From Fomes fomentarius (Eukaryota > Basidiomycota > Agaricomycetes > Polyporales > Polyporaceae): a stretch of DNA of 64,000 nucleotides. The first letter of the stretch is position 1; each line of letters starts with the position of its first letter. The stretch covers positions 372,001 through 436,000 of the forward strand of contig JABYQN010000003.1 of NCBI GenBank assembly GCA_022606135.1, in the 5' to 3' direction. The notes beneath the pieces were generated by a model. The model ran no database searches. It was given only the letters and a program-made list of their open reading frames with translations, and had not been told where the DNA came from. Position numbers and translations under genes: made by a program. Positions 34,498-46,906 of this stretch are shown piece by piece.

Positions 34498-36690
34498 AGG
34501 AGAAAGCGAGCAAGTCTTGGGTGAGAGACGAGAGGAAACAAAGGACTCAATGTGCCTCTCGCAACTTGCAGACTGAAGGTTATGAGACTCTCTGAACAAA
34601 CCACTCAACACAGAGATACGAGATAGGATGTGAACTCATGATACGTCTCAACCACATTTTGGCAGTTATTCCCATTGCAGGCACTGGAAGACCTGCCACC
34701 CTCCCGCATATCTGAAGTCGAAGTGCCCCTCCGAGGCCGAAAGGATCACAGGACCGGTACAAATCGTTGTACGAATGCGTTCAGACAGCTGCAGTTGTAC
34801 GTACGTAGTCTTCACCCAAGTGGTTCGCGTCAATTGCGGGGCAGAGTATCGTACAAAGCACGTACATCTTCCTCTCCACAGACGTATTCGCAACCACTAG
34901 CACAGGCAACTCGTGTCTATAATCCACCAACACGGTGGCCTAGGCGCCCATTACTCGGTTCTACGCCTCGGAAGCGCACAGCCAAGTGGCCAGTGCCATG
35001 AGTGCGACCTGAATATATCTCGCTGTCTAGGACGAGCCACATTGAAAGTCGGACGACTACCCACAGATATCTGGAATCGTAGTATGACGTGTTATGGACA
35101 CCCGCAACCTGTCCTGCTGGCCACTGTATTTGCCTGACTGATGCAACTGTGGCTGGCCGTGAGAGGCAAACGACTTGCCCATCGCGTTTCAAAATCACCG
35201 CTACCCCGGGTTTTGATATTACAAGAGGCAAACAGGCAAAATACCGCCCTCTGATGATGATTGAGTCCTCGATTCCTTCCCCATGGTTCTGGCGCCTTTC
35301 TTCTCCGGTGCGCGTTCTCCCACTTCGGACTCGGACGTTCGAGTTACGACACGGATGGCTAGACATTCCGAGTCGGAGACACGAGCCTGCGGAGAAGACA
35401 GCCAGACACAATGAAGGCGACGAATGGTACGCACTGGCCGGCCACACGTCCATTCAACATTCGAGATATCAGCGCAATATCCTCCGAGTCAGACCACATA
35501 CTACCCACACTGTCGTATTCGCGCAGCACTATACGCCATCTGCATCCGGCAGTTTGGTTTCCGGATGCCAGTACTCTGAATTCTGAATTCTGAGTTCTGG
35601 GCCCTGGACTCTGCGCATTCCACGGACCACCGCCGTCAGTTCCGTCGCGCCCGGGAATCCAGACTCCGAGGCTCTCCAGAGAGCTCTTGCACTCACGAGT
35701 TGACACGGAGACGCAGACTGGGCACCCACTATCCATAGATGTATACCACGAGACCCCGGGCGCCCATCCGAAGACGCTGCTTCTCCCGGCTTCATCGGCG
35801 GAATGTTGATACAGAACTCCGCGTCCCAGTGTGCGGATGCAGACGCACGTCGATGACTCCATCACGCCCCCTTGCGCCCGCATTCAGGGTCGAGAGCCCA
35901 ATTCTGGATGCTCAGCGCTGAGTGCTACACCTGCGCGGCGCCCCGTTGGCTCTACAGCGCTGTATCAACGAAGCGGTGGACGATTGGGGCCGTGTAGGGC
36001 AGCCCGTGCGCACCCGTTCAAATGGGAGGCATTTGGACCGCTAGCTGTAGAGAGCTAAACATATGTATGGTGACCTGTGCATGAGCATGAGTCGGACACC
36101 GATATCGCCGCCGCTGGGGTGAAAGCCTCCCTTCCTTGCCACTCGAATGCGAATGCGACGGACGACTCGTTCCCCCGCCCGAATTCGGTCTTTCACGTCA
36201 ACGGCGTGCGTGGGAGGGTCCGAACGCGGGCGGAGATCCCAAGCCTTCGATACTCTACATCAACTCTTGCTTAGGCTGCGCCGTCCACAACGTGGCGGGT
36301 GGGCAGCAGCAGCAGCACCTGTCAGGCACGACGCCGAGTTCACGGACTCGTCTCCAGGTACGCCCCCCTCCAGCAGCAGTACTGGCAGCACTGACGACTG
36401 TGGCTCACTGGCACGAGGCTCAGGCCCGCCGCAAGCCCGCGAGGCTGAGTGAGTGTGAAACTTCATCAGTCGACAGTCGACACTGGCACCGTGACATATC
36501 GCCAATGGCACAAGTCCGGCACCTCCCGCTTCGTGTGTAAGACACAGAAACCAGGGACTAGACTCGAGCTCCTTGCGTCATGCCATGCCATGTCCTGCCA
36601 GATGATGCAAGTCAGTAGCCCATCACTGGCATCCGGGTCTGGGGGGAACCATACCTCTTACTCCGTGATGGGAACACACGATCGCCGTCC
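34498..36690. other. Upstream region of receptor, no gene recognised
   Basis: The place where pheromone precursor genes would be expected. I scanned both strands for a cysteine codon four codons before a stop with Ala as last residue and found no convincing case. Only non-conserved frames are present (for example 35089-35586). Confidence 0.45.
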
Positions 36691-37734
36691 TCACCACGAC
36701 GCGTCTGGACATGGTTGCCTGGATAGAAGCACGGAGCACAGGCAAGGACGCGAGGACGTGGCAGACGGTGACGAACGCCGCGGGCCTCGAGTTGGGCGGT
36801 TCGTCGGCGCCTCTGACCCAGGGTTGAAGCGCGCCGACCGCCGAGCGCTGCCGCTCGGCTCGCGCCACCCGCGCCTAACCCGCAGTTGGCCTACCTGGGC
36901 GTGGTTAGTCTTGTTGAGGACCTGCCAAAATGCCGCTTTCTCCGTCGTCGAGAATAAAGTACGCGATATGCCAGAAGAGCTCCTGGGGCGAGGGGAAATA
37001 GGTGATAGACGTGGCGGAGGCGGCAAAAAAACGACCTTATTTGTGATGCGGAACTTTTTCCTTCGAAGAAGCCACGACGCCGGGCGGCGGGTGCGAGCAG
37101 AGGCGCCGGGGAGGACGCAGCGTTGCGAGAAGACACGGGGGCGGGCGGTTCGATGATTGATTCCTTCGCGCTGCGGGGAGAGGCAGGTCCCCATTTGGTG
37201 GGCCGAGCCCCGGAGGGTACGGTACCGGGGGCTCTTCGCTGGGATGTTGAGTCCGTGCGACGACTCGGGCCGATGGGTCAGGTAGAACGAGTGGATGTTC
37301 AAGGCGTTCGCGTGCAGGTGCATGGGCGAAGTTTGTTCGTGGTGGGCGAGAGGACGCTGGCTCACCGCAGCCGCAATCACGGTATGCTGTAATGCGCCCC
37401 CACTAGCTCCTCGCCCACCCCTCCGCCCGGCCTCTTCTCTGCACACCGAATCACGTACCACCAACGCGGCAGCGGCTACTCGGGCTGAAATTTTCGGGAC
37501 AGCGTACGCCAGTGGGTAAGCAACGACTGTTGGCAGAAAATGTGGCACGGACTTCATGTAGTATGGGGACAGCCTAGAATTGTCGCGGTGACCAGCTTGA
37601 ACGTCCGCAAATCTTGAGCCTGACAGCGAGCACGACGGCGGGGGTGTGGTTGTGATTATGTAGAGCGGAAGGATGGGCGCTGTCACCGGGAAGTTCCGCC
37701 ATCGTGCCAGTGGTGAGTGTATAGGTCCGGCCAC
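36691..37734 (-). other. Longest uninterrupted open frame (347 codons), doubtful gene
   Basis: The longest single open frame in the window, but with no recognisable domain, an Arg/Ser/Pro-rich composition typical of chance frames in GC-rich DNA, and an overlapping 235-codon frame on the other strand (36449-37156). No intron is needed and no signal peptide is seen. I list it because of its length only. Confidence 0.15.
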
Positions 37735-40700
37735 ATAGGATCATGTATCCGCACCGCTCACCGTAGATTCGTGTCTCAGGCACTGTGGGTGTTGTCGCCG
37801 GCGTGGAAGAGCCTGTATGGACCGGTGTTGTCGAGTTCGAAGTAGACGACGACGATGTTCGCCCGTCGGACTCGGAGGCAGGTGTGGTGAGTGGAGTAAT
37901 GTGGGTGTGAGGTACCACCACTTGTAAGGAGGCAGAGGGTACCATTCACCAGAGAGGCGTATAGTATCCGCAGGTGAGCGGGGACTCACTCTCCCGCGGG
38001 AGTGTCCGTTGCAGCTTACCTGCGCTTTCCATCGATTCTTCTCGGTCCGTCTCCTGTCCATGAACTTGTTCGTCTCCATCGGCTGCAAGATGATCCTATC
38101 CTAGCTACATAGCGATATATCAGCCAGGGCAACAAATTGGGAACGGAAGAAAATGTGGCGTACCCGGATGAGAGCGTCTCAAGGCCTCGAACTCGTACGG
38201 TCCTCCATCAACGTAAAGGAAGCTCGATATACGCCAAAGTCTTCGCCTTGGAAGGACTTAACCCCAGATGGTGTGGTCGGCAAGAGAAGAGACCTGGAGG
38301 GGCGAGGTGGGTGCGACATGTCGGAGAAACCGGATGTTTTCCGTGAGTAATGGTATCAAGTCCCTGGCCGTTAAATGTGCGGCCTTCAGTTGCGTTTCAG
38401 CAGTGGCAGGAGCACGAGCCAGCTCAAGCACGTCAAGGGAGAACGTAAACCCAGAGCAACGTGTGGAGATGAACGAGGAACCAAACCAGCTCGTTGAGGC
38501 GTCCAGCGCAACGGGGAGAGACGCGTTGACTCTCAGCTTGGCCAGCGGAGAGAAAAGCGCGGCGAGAAGCGGTGTTGGCGGGGGCAAAACGCAGGCCGGG
38601 GGGCCAGGTCACGGTGCCAGAGCTAGGGTCCGAGCGCCCTCTCAGGCCCTCGTCGGCTTCTCTTGCTGCGGCGCGAGAAAGGTGTGTGCCACCGCTAGGC
38701 TCTCTCCATCGTGCGACTGGCGCGGCCTTGCACGTCTGTGTTTTCCTCTTCCGCCGAGGAGGCCCGGGCTACTATGGGAGCGGAGGAATGGAGAGTCCGG
38801 ATATGGGTACAGCCAACGCTAAGTGTGGTTGGTCTAGTGCGCTGCGTCCTTTCCTCCGTCGCTGGCCATTCTCGATTGAGTCGCCGCAAGGGGTGCCAGA
38901 GCGGGCCCGGTGCTGAGAACGGATTCCGAGTGGGCACTGCAGAGTTTCAATGTGGCGAACACCTTCGTCGGGAACTCGACATAACTTGACAAGACACGAG
39001 ACTGACAGCGAGGCTTCCAAACCACCGGCATCGGATACGCAGCGGAAAGAGGGCGGACGCGGCCCCAGAACGACAGAGGCCGAGAGACAGAGGCGGCAGA
39101 GAAAGTGAGGCACGGCCGCATCTACAAGACACCTTCCGAGTCCGAGCGGCGGCGCAAGAGTTCAAAGCAAACCAAGTCCATCATGCTTCCTCTCCTCCTG
39201 CATCCACGGCCCGTGGTAGTAATATACAAACACACGACAGGACGTCAACTTGAACCTCCTTCAAATTATTCCGTTCGCTCGAGCGACGCCAGGATCGGAC
39301 GCGCCGCCATTCATAAGGAAAGGCACCGCCGAGGTTTGACGAGCAAGAGGGCACCAAGTCTGGCGAGGAGACAGGATCAGCGACCCTGGACGCAACGTGC
39401 GCGTCGCGAGCCGCCCTGCCTGTGGGGTCACCTTCAATTCGAATATTCGAATGTTCGCATGTTCGCATGGCACCCCTATCACGAACCATGGGCGTGCATC
39501 TGGTGACCACCCAGACGGCTCATCCGCTTGCTATTTGCGACGCTGACGGGGCAAAAGAACGAGTGACGGAGCGAGGAGACGAGGGAGCGGTGGGGTTCAG
39601 TAGTGGTCGATACCGTCTTGGTCGAGTTCCGTTCCTGTTCTTGCCTGGTCACCTGCCCTGCCCTCCCTCCCGAGGCCGCTCGACCCCGACCCACTCTTCT
39701 ACTTCTCTTTCTCTTCTCCTCTCCACGCCGATGCGTTGCACGATGGGTGACGCGGAGATCTTCTCTTCTCCTCTCCGTGTCGATGCATTGCGCGAGCGAC
39801 GATGCACGACCGTGACACCAAGGTCGCAGAACCATTCTTGCTTGATCCATTGATTGATTCACAGTACTTCCATGACGCAGGGCCTTCAGGATCTTGATCG
39901 TCGACGCCGTGTGGTCCCATCATGGGTTCCGAGTGGTCGAGTGGTCGAGCGGCTGAACGGCTCAGTTCCCCATTGATTCGTGACCGCATATCAGCCCTTC
40001 GGGCTTGAGCATCCCGGTTTCAGCTTGACACTGTACGTTCGTAGAAGGGCGCCAGCGTGGGCGACGCGCATGGCACATGGCGCACGGGGTCTTCGCTCGC
40101 CCCTCGCAGGCACAGCGCCGGGCCATCGTATCGCTGATTGAGTTTAGCACGGCGGACGGTATATATATTTCAGGGCGGCGGTCCTACGGAGTCCTTCATG
40201 TTGGTAGCGGTCGCCATGCCGTGAGCAGCGTGCTACTGGGCATCGTGAACCTATAGATTGCAAACACAGAAGCGACGGGTGTCTGTCTGTCTGTGGGAAG
40301 AGAAGAACATGGAAAAAGCTGCAAGGTTCGTCAGCTCCCGCCGCGGCAGAACACTGGCAGGTGATATATTCCCTCAAGATCCGGGCAAACGCGAGAGAAG
40401 AACGTAACTGCAGGTGGAAGCAGAGAAAAAATCGACGGCGCGCCGGACGAGGGAAGCATGAATCAAAAGGAGGAGGACCCTGAGCAGAAGTTGTCTGAGT
40501 ACACGAGGCGTGAGGACGTAAACACGCGCTGTGAGCTTGGGCTGAGCGGCCTACTTGAAGAGAACGTAGGCCTGATCCGGCTTTGCGAACTGTTGATGTG
40601 TGCAAGTTCCGCATCTGTAGAAACTATTACGAGAGGAGAAGGTCGGGAGCCGGGCTGCCCGCCCCCGCGACTCCCCCAACGCTAAGTAGAGCCGCCGCGA

Positions 40701-43700
40701 CTGGTAAAATTGCGTCGTAGCTTTCCAGAGTGGAGTGTACCGTTCACGGCTCATACTTCTAGTAGTCCAGAGAGGAACGCGCCCATATAGGAGGCAGTCA
40801 GGAAGCGCAGAGGTGCAAAATGAGTACTAGAAGCACGAGAGGCTGAAGTGGCAGTTTGCGAGCGCTCAAGAAGCACAGCAGCCAGTAAACGAGGAACGAG
40901 CGGCTGCCCCACGATCTTTGCCTTTGTCTTCGTCTTCGTCTTCGTCCTCGTCCGGCGGGCAGTGTGTGTGCAAGACGCGATGTAGTGCAATGTACAATTA
41001 TGTATCAATCATGCATCGAGGAGCGATGTACACACACACGCCGTTTCGTCAGCGCCATCTGGCCGAGAGTGGATTAGTGGGGATGATGAACGATCTTCCC
41101 TTCAAGTGCCTCGAGGGTCGAGATGGGTGTGCACCGCAGATACAACTTATCAGTGGCATCTGCATCCGTACTATCTCGGTGCCTTGGCAATACTGTTAGC
41201 GTTCGTCGCCCACCGTCGCTCATCTCATCTGTCCGAACGCCCACCTTTCTGTCCAAGGACTGACAAACAGAGAACAAAGGATCGTCGACCACCGTGACTG
41301 CGGGCCGTGACCAGCGTGTGTTCGGTGGACAGATAGGAGACTGCAGGCATGGCGACCACAGTCAATGCAATCATCCGAGTCGATGGCACTGGCGAGGCTC
41401 CGAGTCCCTCATACTAGTCGGGCCAGACTCGCTGACACCTGGGGTCGGCGTCGGCGTCAGCTCCGGATACTTTATCCGATTTCCGAACGCGCTGGCACAT
41501 AGGAGCACTGAGTGTTGCGTAATGGACGGGAACACCGCTCGGTCATTTATACGGTGGCGGTGACCGCAGCCGCGTCACACGCGCGCCCATATGCACAACC
41601 GTCCTAATACTTACTTAGCTCACCCCACGTCCTAGTCCAGACACAGATGAGTGATCCCGTGGACTTGGGATTTGACCGTGTGGCCCGTAGCCGAGCGGGG
41701 GCAGCGTGTGCAAGCGGAGCAGCCAGGACACCCGGCCCATGACACTGGGGCTAGTCTCCCGGTGTGCCAGCTCCGACGGCTCTCAGGCTGACTCCGATTC
41801 TGCAGCCTCTGAGGTTGAGGATTTGCAGATGCATTGATTTTTCCCGACCTTCGCCCGAGTCCGAGTCAATGTCATTCATCGTGCACACGCATCAATAATC
41901 CTAACATCGCAGTGCCCGGCGTGTCCGCTCGGACGGTCCACTCTCGACATAGTACTATATTGTTGCCGTGCCCGTGTACATGAGCTTCGTGATGCCGCCT
42001 ACCCCGAGTGCGCGGGAGAATCCGAGGGATGACTGACGTTCGACGTTCGAATTCACTCCTGCCAGTGAGGGTGGGAGTGCGTGTGAATTGCGGGTGAGAG
42101 TGGGTGCGAGTGTGATAGTACGTACGCCATATCGACAGTATGATCATTTGATACTACCCTGGAACGCAAAAAAGACGTAAGCCACGACCGCAAGCCATGA
42201 CTCAGGGCGGCGGGTGAAGATAGACTCGAAGCCCCGTAAACCCTGATTCATTGCGGACGACCTCCAAGTTTGAGTGTGAGTAAGTCGCGCGCAGAAGATG
42301 ATTGAGAATAGACTCCCCTTTCCTCGAGACTTGATTTCTCGTCACCATCGCGCCGGCGCCCGAACATGCGCATCAGCTACGCCGGCAACGCAACGCACAC
42401 CCGTTCGTTCGTCAACGCAAACGCAAACGCAAACTCGGACGCAAATAGACAGCATGTAGTAAGATGAGAAGAACGAGTGGAAGACCATAACCCCGGGAAC
42501 ACCGTCGAGGCACCGAAAAAGGAAGTCAAGTCCGAGTCCCTGCCTCCACGAAGAGTGTGGAAGCATCAGATGGCGTGACGGGAACTTGGAAGGAACGGAC
42601 TGAGAACAGAGAACAGAGAACAGAGAACTCAGCGACCGCCATCGCGCCATCGGCCACCGCGCATCTCCCTGGTCGCGGGAGGGTGTAGCGCACAGGCGCG
42701 GGCTCTCGCGGATGGCGCATCGCACAGCCAGTTGACCTCTATCATCCCATCCCTTGATCTGACATCCCAAATCCGAGCTCACCGCCGAATGAGCAGTCAC
42801 TGCCAGTGGAGCGCTACGAGAGGGTACTACGCCGACGCCGCGGGCGCGGGCATGCTCTGCCAGTGGCTGCGCGCGGCGCACATCCTATCAAGGAAGCGCG
42901 TCAGCGAGGGGGCGACATGGACGCCTGATGCGACGGCGCATTCTATCAGCGCGATGAACAGACCAACAGACCAACAGACAATGCACAGAGCCACGGGAAC
43001 CCGACCTTGACCTGATTAGAACGAGATAGAACAAGAACGCGCAGCCGCGCCCTCGGCCGTCAGCCGTCAGCCTGTCAGCCGTCAACCGTCCGAACTTTCG
43101 TTCGTCCGTCCGACCGTGAGTTCGTGTATTCAGACCGTCCGACCGCGTTCGTTCGAGTTCAATGCCTTCTCAGTTCATTCCGGTCGGGCTGCGGAACAGC
43201 TTGCACCCTCTTCCTTCGAAGGACGGTGTGACTTCCGCGAGATGAGATGGGATGGGGCGGCGTGCCCTGTGTGCCGTCTGCCCTGTGTGGACTGCATGGA
43301 CTCGCGAGGAACCAATCACCACAGTTCCAGTGCACATCCGCGTGCGCATCGATAGACTACTTACAAGTTACACCGTGCTGGACGGCGGGCGCTGCCAAAG
43401 TTCGTTTGTTTGATCCTTCATTCAATGTTCATATTGAACCTTAGGTCCGAACTCGGTATCCGCGGTGCGAATCGCGCGTTGGTAACGATAATGTTTCTGT
43501 TTTCCGTTGCCTGTGTCAGTGCCTGTTGTCTGTCTCCTGGTCCGCTGGCGGCTGGGGCTCCTGCTTCCTGCAAGTTCCCCGGTCAGCATGGAGGCGCGGT
43601 GTGGCAGCATCAACAGACACACAAAAGCACACACACACACATACACACACAACAACGGGAGAAACAATAACGAGGACGACCACCCCGCGCCGCTCCGCGG

Positions 43701-46700
43701 GCTCCCAACCTTCGACCCCAGCGGAGCATCCGGGTGGGCTCGGAGTAAATGCACAACCATGACCAAGAACGCGTTACAAGATAGAATGAATGAATGGAGG
43801 AAGGAAGGAAGGACGATGTCCTGCTGATGTGCCATTGATTGTTATTGTCAGTGTAACCTGATGCACTACACAGGAGGTCACACTCACACTTCGTCTTGCA
43901 TCTCCCCGTGGCATGGTCAGACTATCACTGGCGATGCTCTCCTCTCCGAGGCATGAGGCATGGAAGCACCGCTCCCACCTCCCATCTCCCATCTCCCACA
44001 ACCACCGCCCTCGCCGGATGCCGCATCCCAGAAAGGAGCAGGGACCCTGGCAACCGACGTCGACAGCGCTATGGGCTACGGGGCTCCGGCGCAGGCGGGC
44101 GAACATCCAGCATCTCTCGATTGGTGACATCTCGTGGATTCCTGGATCCCTGGATGTGTGCATGCGTCGTCAAAGCCCCTATTGCGTCTGGGATTACCGT
44201 CCAGCATCGAGGAGTTACCACTCTGCCAGTACCGAGCCAACCCACTCCGCCTGGGCGCAGTTGCTATTGCACAATCGCATTTGCGTGAACAGGAGAGCTG
44301 CAATTCGCGTCGCCCGTGGCCTTAGCCGTAGCCGTAGCCGTAGCCCTGCGTCGAAGCACCCTCGGATCCAGAATAAAGCGAGATTGGACCCTTCTCCGCG
44401 GTGCACGAACGCACATCCGCATCTTCTGCTGCGATTCCGAGTTGAAGCCTGAGGCGCAGAATGACCCAGTGGGACCCATCGAGGTCGATGTCAGGCAGAA
44501 CCATGGCGGAAGATTGCGGGCGGTTATCTTCGGGCGTGATGTGCATATGGATGGTAGATGGGATGAGCGAGTTGGCACTTGGTCGGATCTGAGATGGGAT
44601 CCAAGTTGGGTTAGGATACGAGTTGAATATGGACGTGACGCTGGCAGGGCTCCTGTCGAGCAGCACTGGTCAGTGTGACTGTGAGCCTGTGAGCCATCAC
44701 GTGAAGCCTGGAAGGAAGTCTAGAACAGCATGAGGTCCATCACTCACGCTCCGAGTCCATTCCTACATGCCTGCGGGCTGAGTCTGCTCTCGTACGCCTC
44801 TCGTAACGTCCGTAATGGCATCGGAATATTCGGAATTTTTGATTAGCAAGTACTGAGTACCCTGGCGCCGGAAGGGTGCTATGTACTATGTAGGTACCCG
44901 CCTCGTACTCGTGTCACTGGCAGCGTAAAATCAGCATTGGACCCGCGCCATCAGGCAGGCAAGCATAGCATCACCGGTCAGTGCAAGAGCGACAGAAAGA
45001 AGGGCCAGAGAAGGAAGCTCGACTGGCGGGGTCGGAAGCGGCTCGTCTGAGCTGAAACGGTTCGCGAATGGGTATGTAACGCGGGTGGTGCCTTAACACC
45101 AGGAGGGCGCGCGGGAGGGGGGCCGAATTAGCCCTGGTATCTTGGGCCTGAACGTGGACCTCGAGGGCTTACGGACAGCGTTGCGAATGCGCGCCCATCG
45201 GTGTCGTAAAAGTTTGTAAATTTGAACTCATCATTCATAATAATATAATGGACTCGCCGCTCGCCGCACGCGCGGCGGGAGCCCATGCTTCTGACGTGGA
45301 GGAGGGCGCTCACCTTGAGCGGGTCGTCCAAGCACCATGCACTAAGCACTAGGGCCAATGCCGGGGGCTCGAGTGACGACACGGACTGGCCTTGGAGTTA
45401 CTAGGCTGAGAGTGGTGCGGGCACTACGTCGAGTCGAATGGGGTGCTAGTTGCCGAGGATGGGAGACGCCAGAGGATGACGGGCGGCTGCAAACCTTGTA
45501 ACGCACCGGGATATTGCGGTGCAGCGTGAGTGCGTGTAGTGATCGATCCAAGGCAAGGGCGCAGTGGCTTGTAGGGAATGGACGTGGGAATATACGAATA
45601 GTTGCCGCCGAAGACGGCACGCCTGGGAGGGTGTGTATATTTGCATCCGCGCGGCTGGCTCAGGCTGTCACACCGGCACAGCTCGTCGAGGGGGGCTCGT
45701 GTGGCCATCCATCGATCAGAGGAACGAAACACGGAGCGGCACAGGACAAGGCGAATTCATACTTGCTGATTGGGATCAGAACGTGGGTGGGCCGTCCTGT
45801 GCTCTGTGTCCGCGTCTGTCGCTCTGTGGGATGGTGTTCGATTGGAACACTCGATACTTGGACTGGCCACCCGTGTGGCAGCGATTCTTCCCAGAACGCT
45901 GTCGCAGGAATCACGTATCTGGTCATCAGGTCATCAGGAAGCTGCCGCGCACTGCTGGGGAACGGAGCGAATGGCGGGTACATATAGCGCCTGCGGAAAG
46001 GCCCGGTGTAAGGGTTATTTCTGTCGCGAGGGAATTGGCCTGCACAATCGAGCCGGCCTTGCGTGATGCTTGGGGGAACGTAGTGCGGGTACGGTTTTGC
46101 CAGCCTGGTCGCCGAGAGGACATCAGCGGAGGCGGGATGTGTTGAGGGAGTGCTGCGGGCGTGATTGGGTTCCGATGCGGACACAAAAACCCGGACTGAT
46201 GCCGGCGATGTGCACGCTCATGGAGGGCGCAGGCGGGGTGACTGGTAAGTAACACGGGAAAGACTTCATCTCAGATTGGAATTGGATAGACGGAAGCGTG
46301 GGAGCGGAGGGAGAAGCGCGGGGCAGTTTGCCATCATTTCGCCATGAGCGCTTTCCAGGAACGATAACCAATTTTGCCCGACACACCTTATCAGAGCGAC
46401 CCTGACCGGACGATGCGGACAAGGGAGTGGGAACTGATCAGAGAGCGAAGGCCTGATGGCTGATGGCGGGCTGAACGAGCCATGGACCGGAAGTACCTCG
46501 AGGCTAATGTTGGCTGGCCTGTGCGTGCTTCGAGCGATGGAGATGCATTGACGGAGATGACCGTCGCGCTCTGTCGAGCGGTAACAGCACCGGATGGCGG
46601 TGGGCGCGGGGATTGCGGCGGACGAGGACGGATGGACGCGCGGAGCTGGGAAATTCGGGCGGCGCGTCGGAGGGGAAAAGACGGAAGTATTGAATGGTGT

Positions 46701-46906
46701 GATGGGGTTCCAGATTGGGGTGGTACGCCGAGCTGGAGAAATTGTTGTGGGATTGATGTGAGTGGTACTTATGCGTGTGGTCGTGTCGAGATTGGGTGAG
46801 CGCCCCTTGTTCTTCTCCCTTCGTCTTCCTGATCTCTTCTCATCACTTCCCATCGTCTTCCCGCACAGCTCACCCCGGACAGCCTTCCTCGTCTACCCAG
46901 TCCGCC
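37735..46906. other. Gene-poor region with simple repeats
   Basis: About 9 kb without a recognisable gene. Simple-sequence tracts: CGTCTT-type near 40920-40950, ACGCAA-type near 42415, GAACAGA units near 42600, GTCAGCC units near 43060-43090, an AC tract at about 43626-43660 and CCGTAG units near 44320-44340. A Ser/Thr-rich minus-strand frame at 37574-37945 next to a short possible exon (38088 downwards, KFMDRRRTEKNRWKAQ) could be a small gene, but the splice phases I tried do not join them. The last few hundred bases should hold the GATA gene promoter. Confidence 0.45.

Noticed and set aside
43626..43660. Regular short repeats considered as a CRISPR array
   Set aside because: It is an AC dinucleotide tract in a eukaryotic genome, with no spacers.
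44940..44975. Minus-strand CLPA before a stop, another CaaX-like end
   Set aside because: An in-frame stop lies only a few codons upstream, so no precursor of usual length is possible.
46266..46853. 195-codon minus-strand frame upstream of the GATA gene
   Set aside because: Low-complexity Pro/Arg/Ser text without motifs, overlapping the probable promoter; likely chance.
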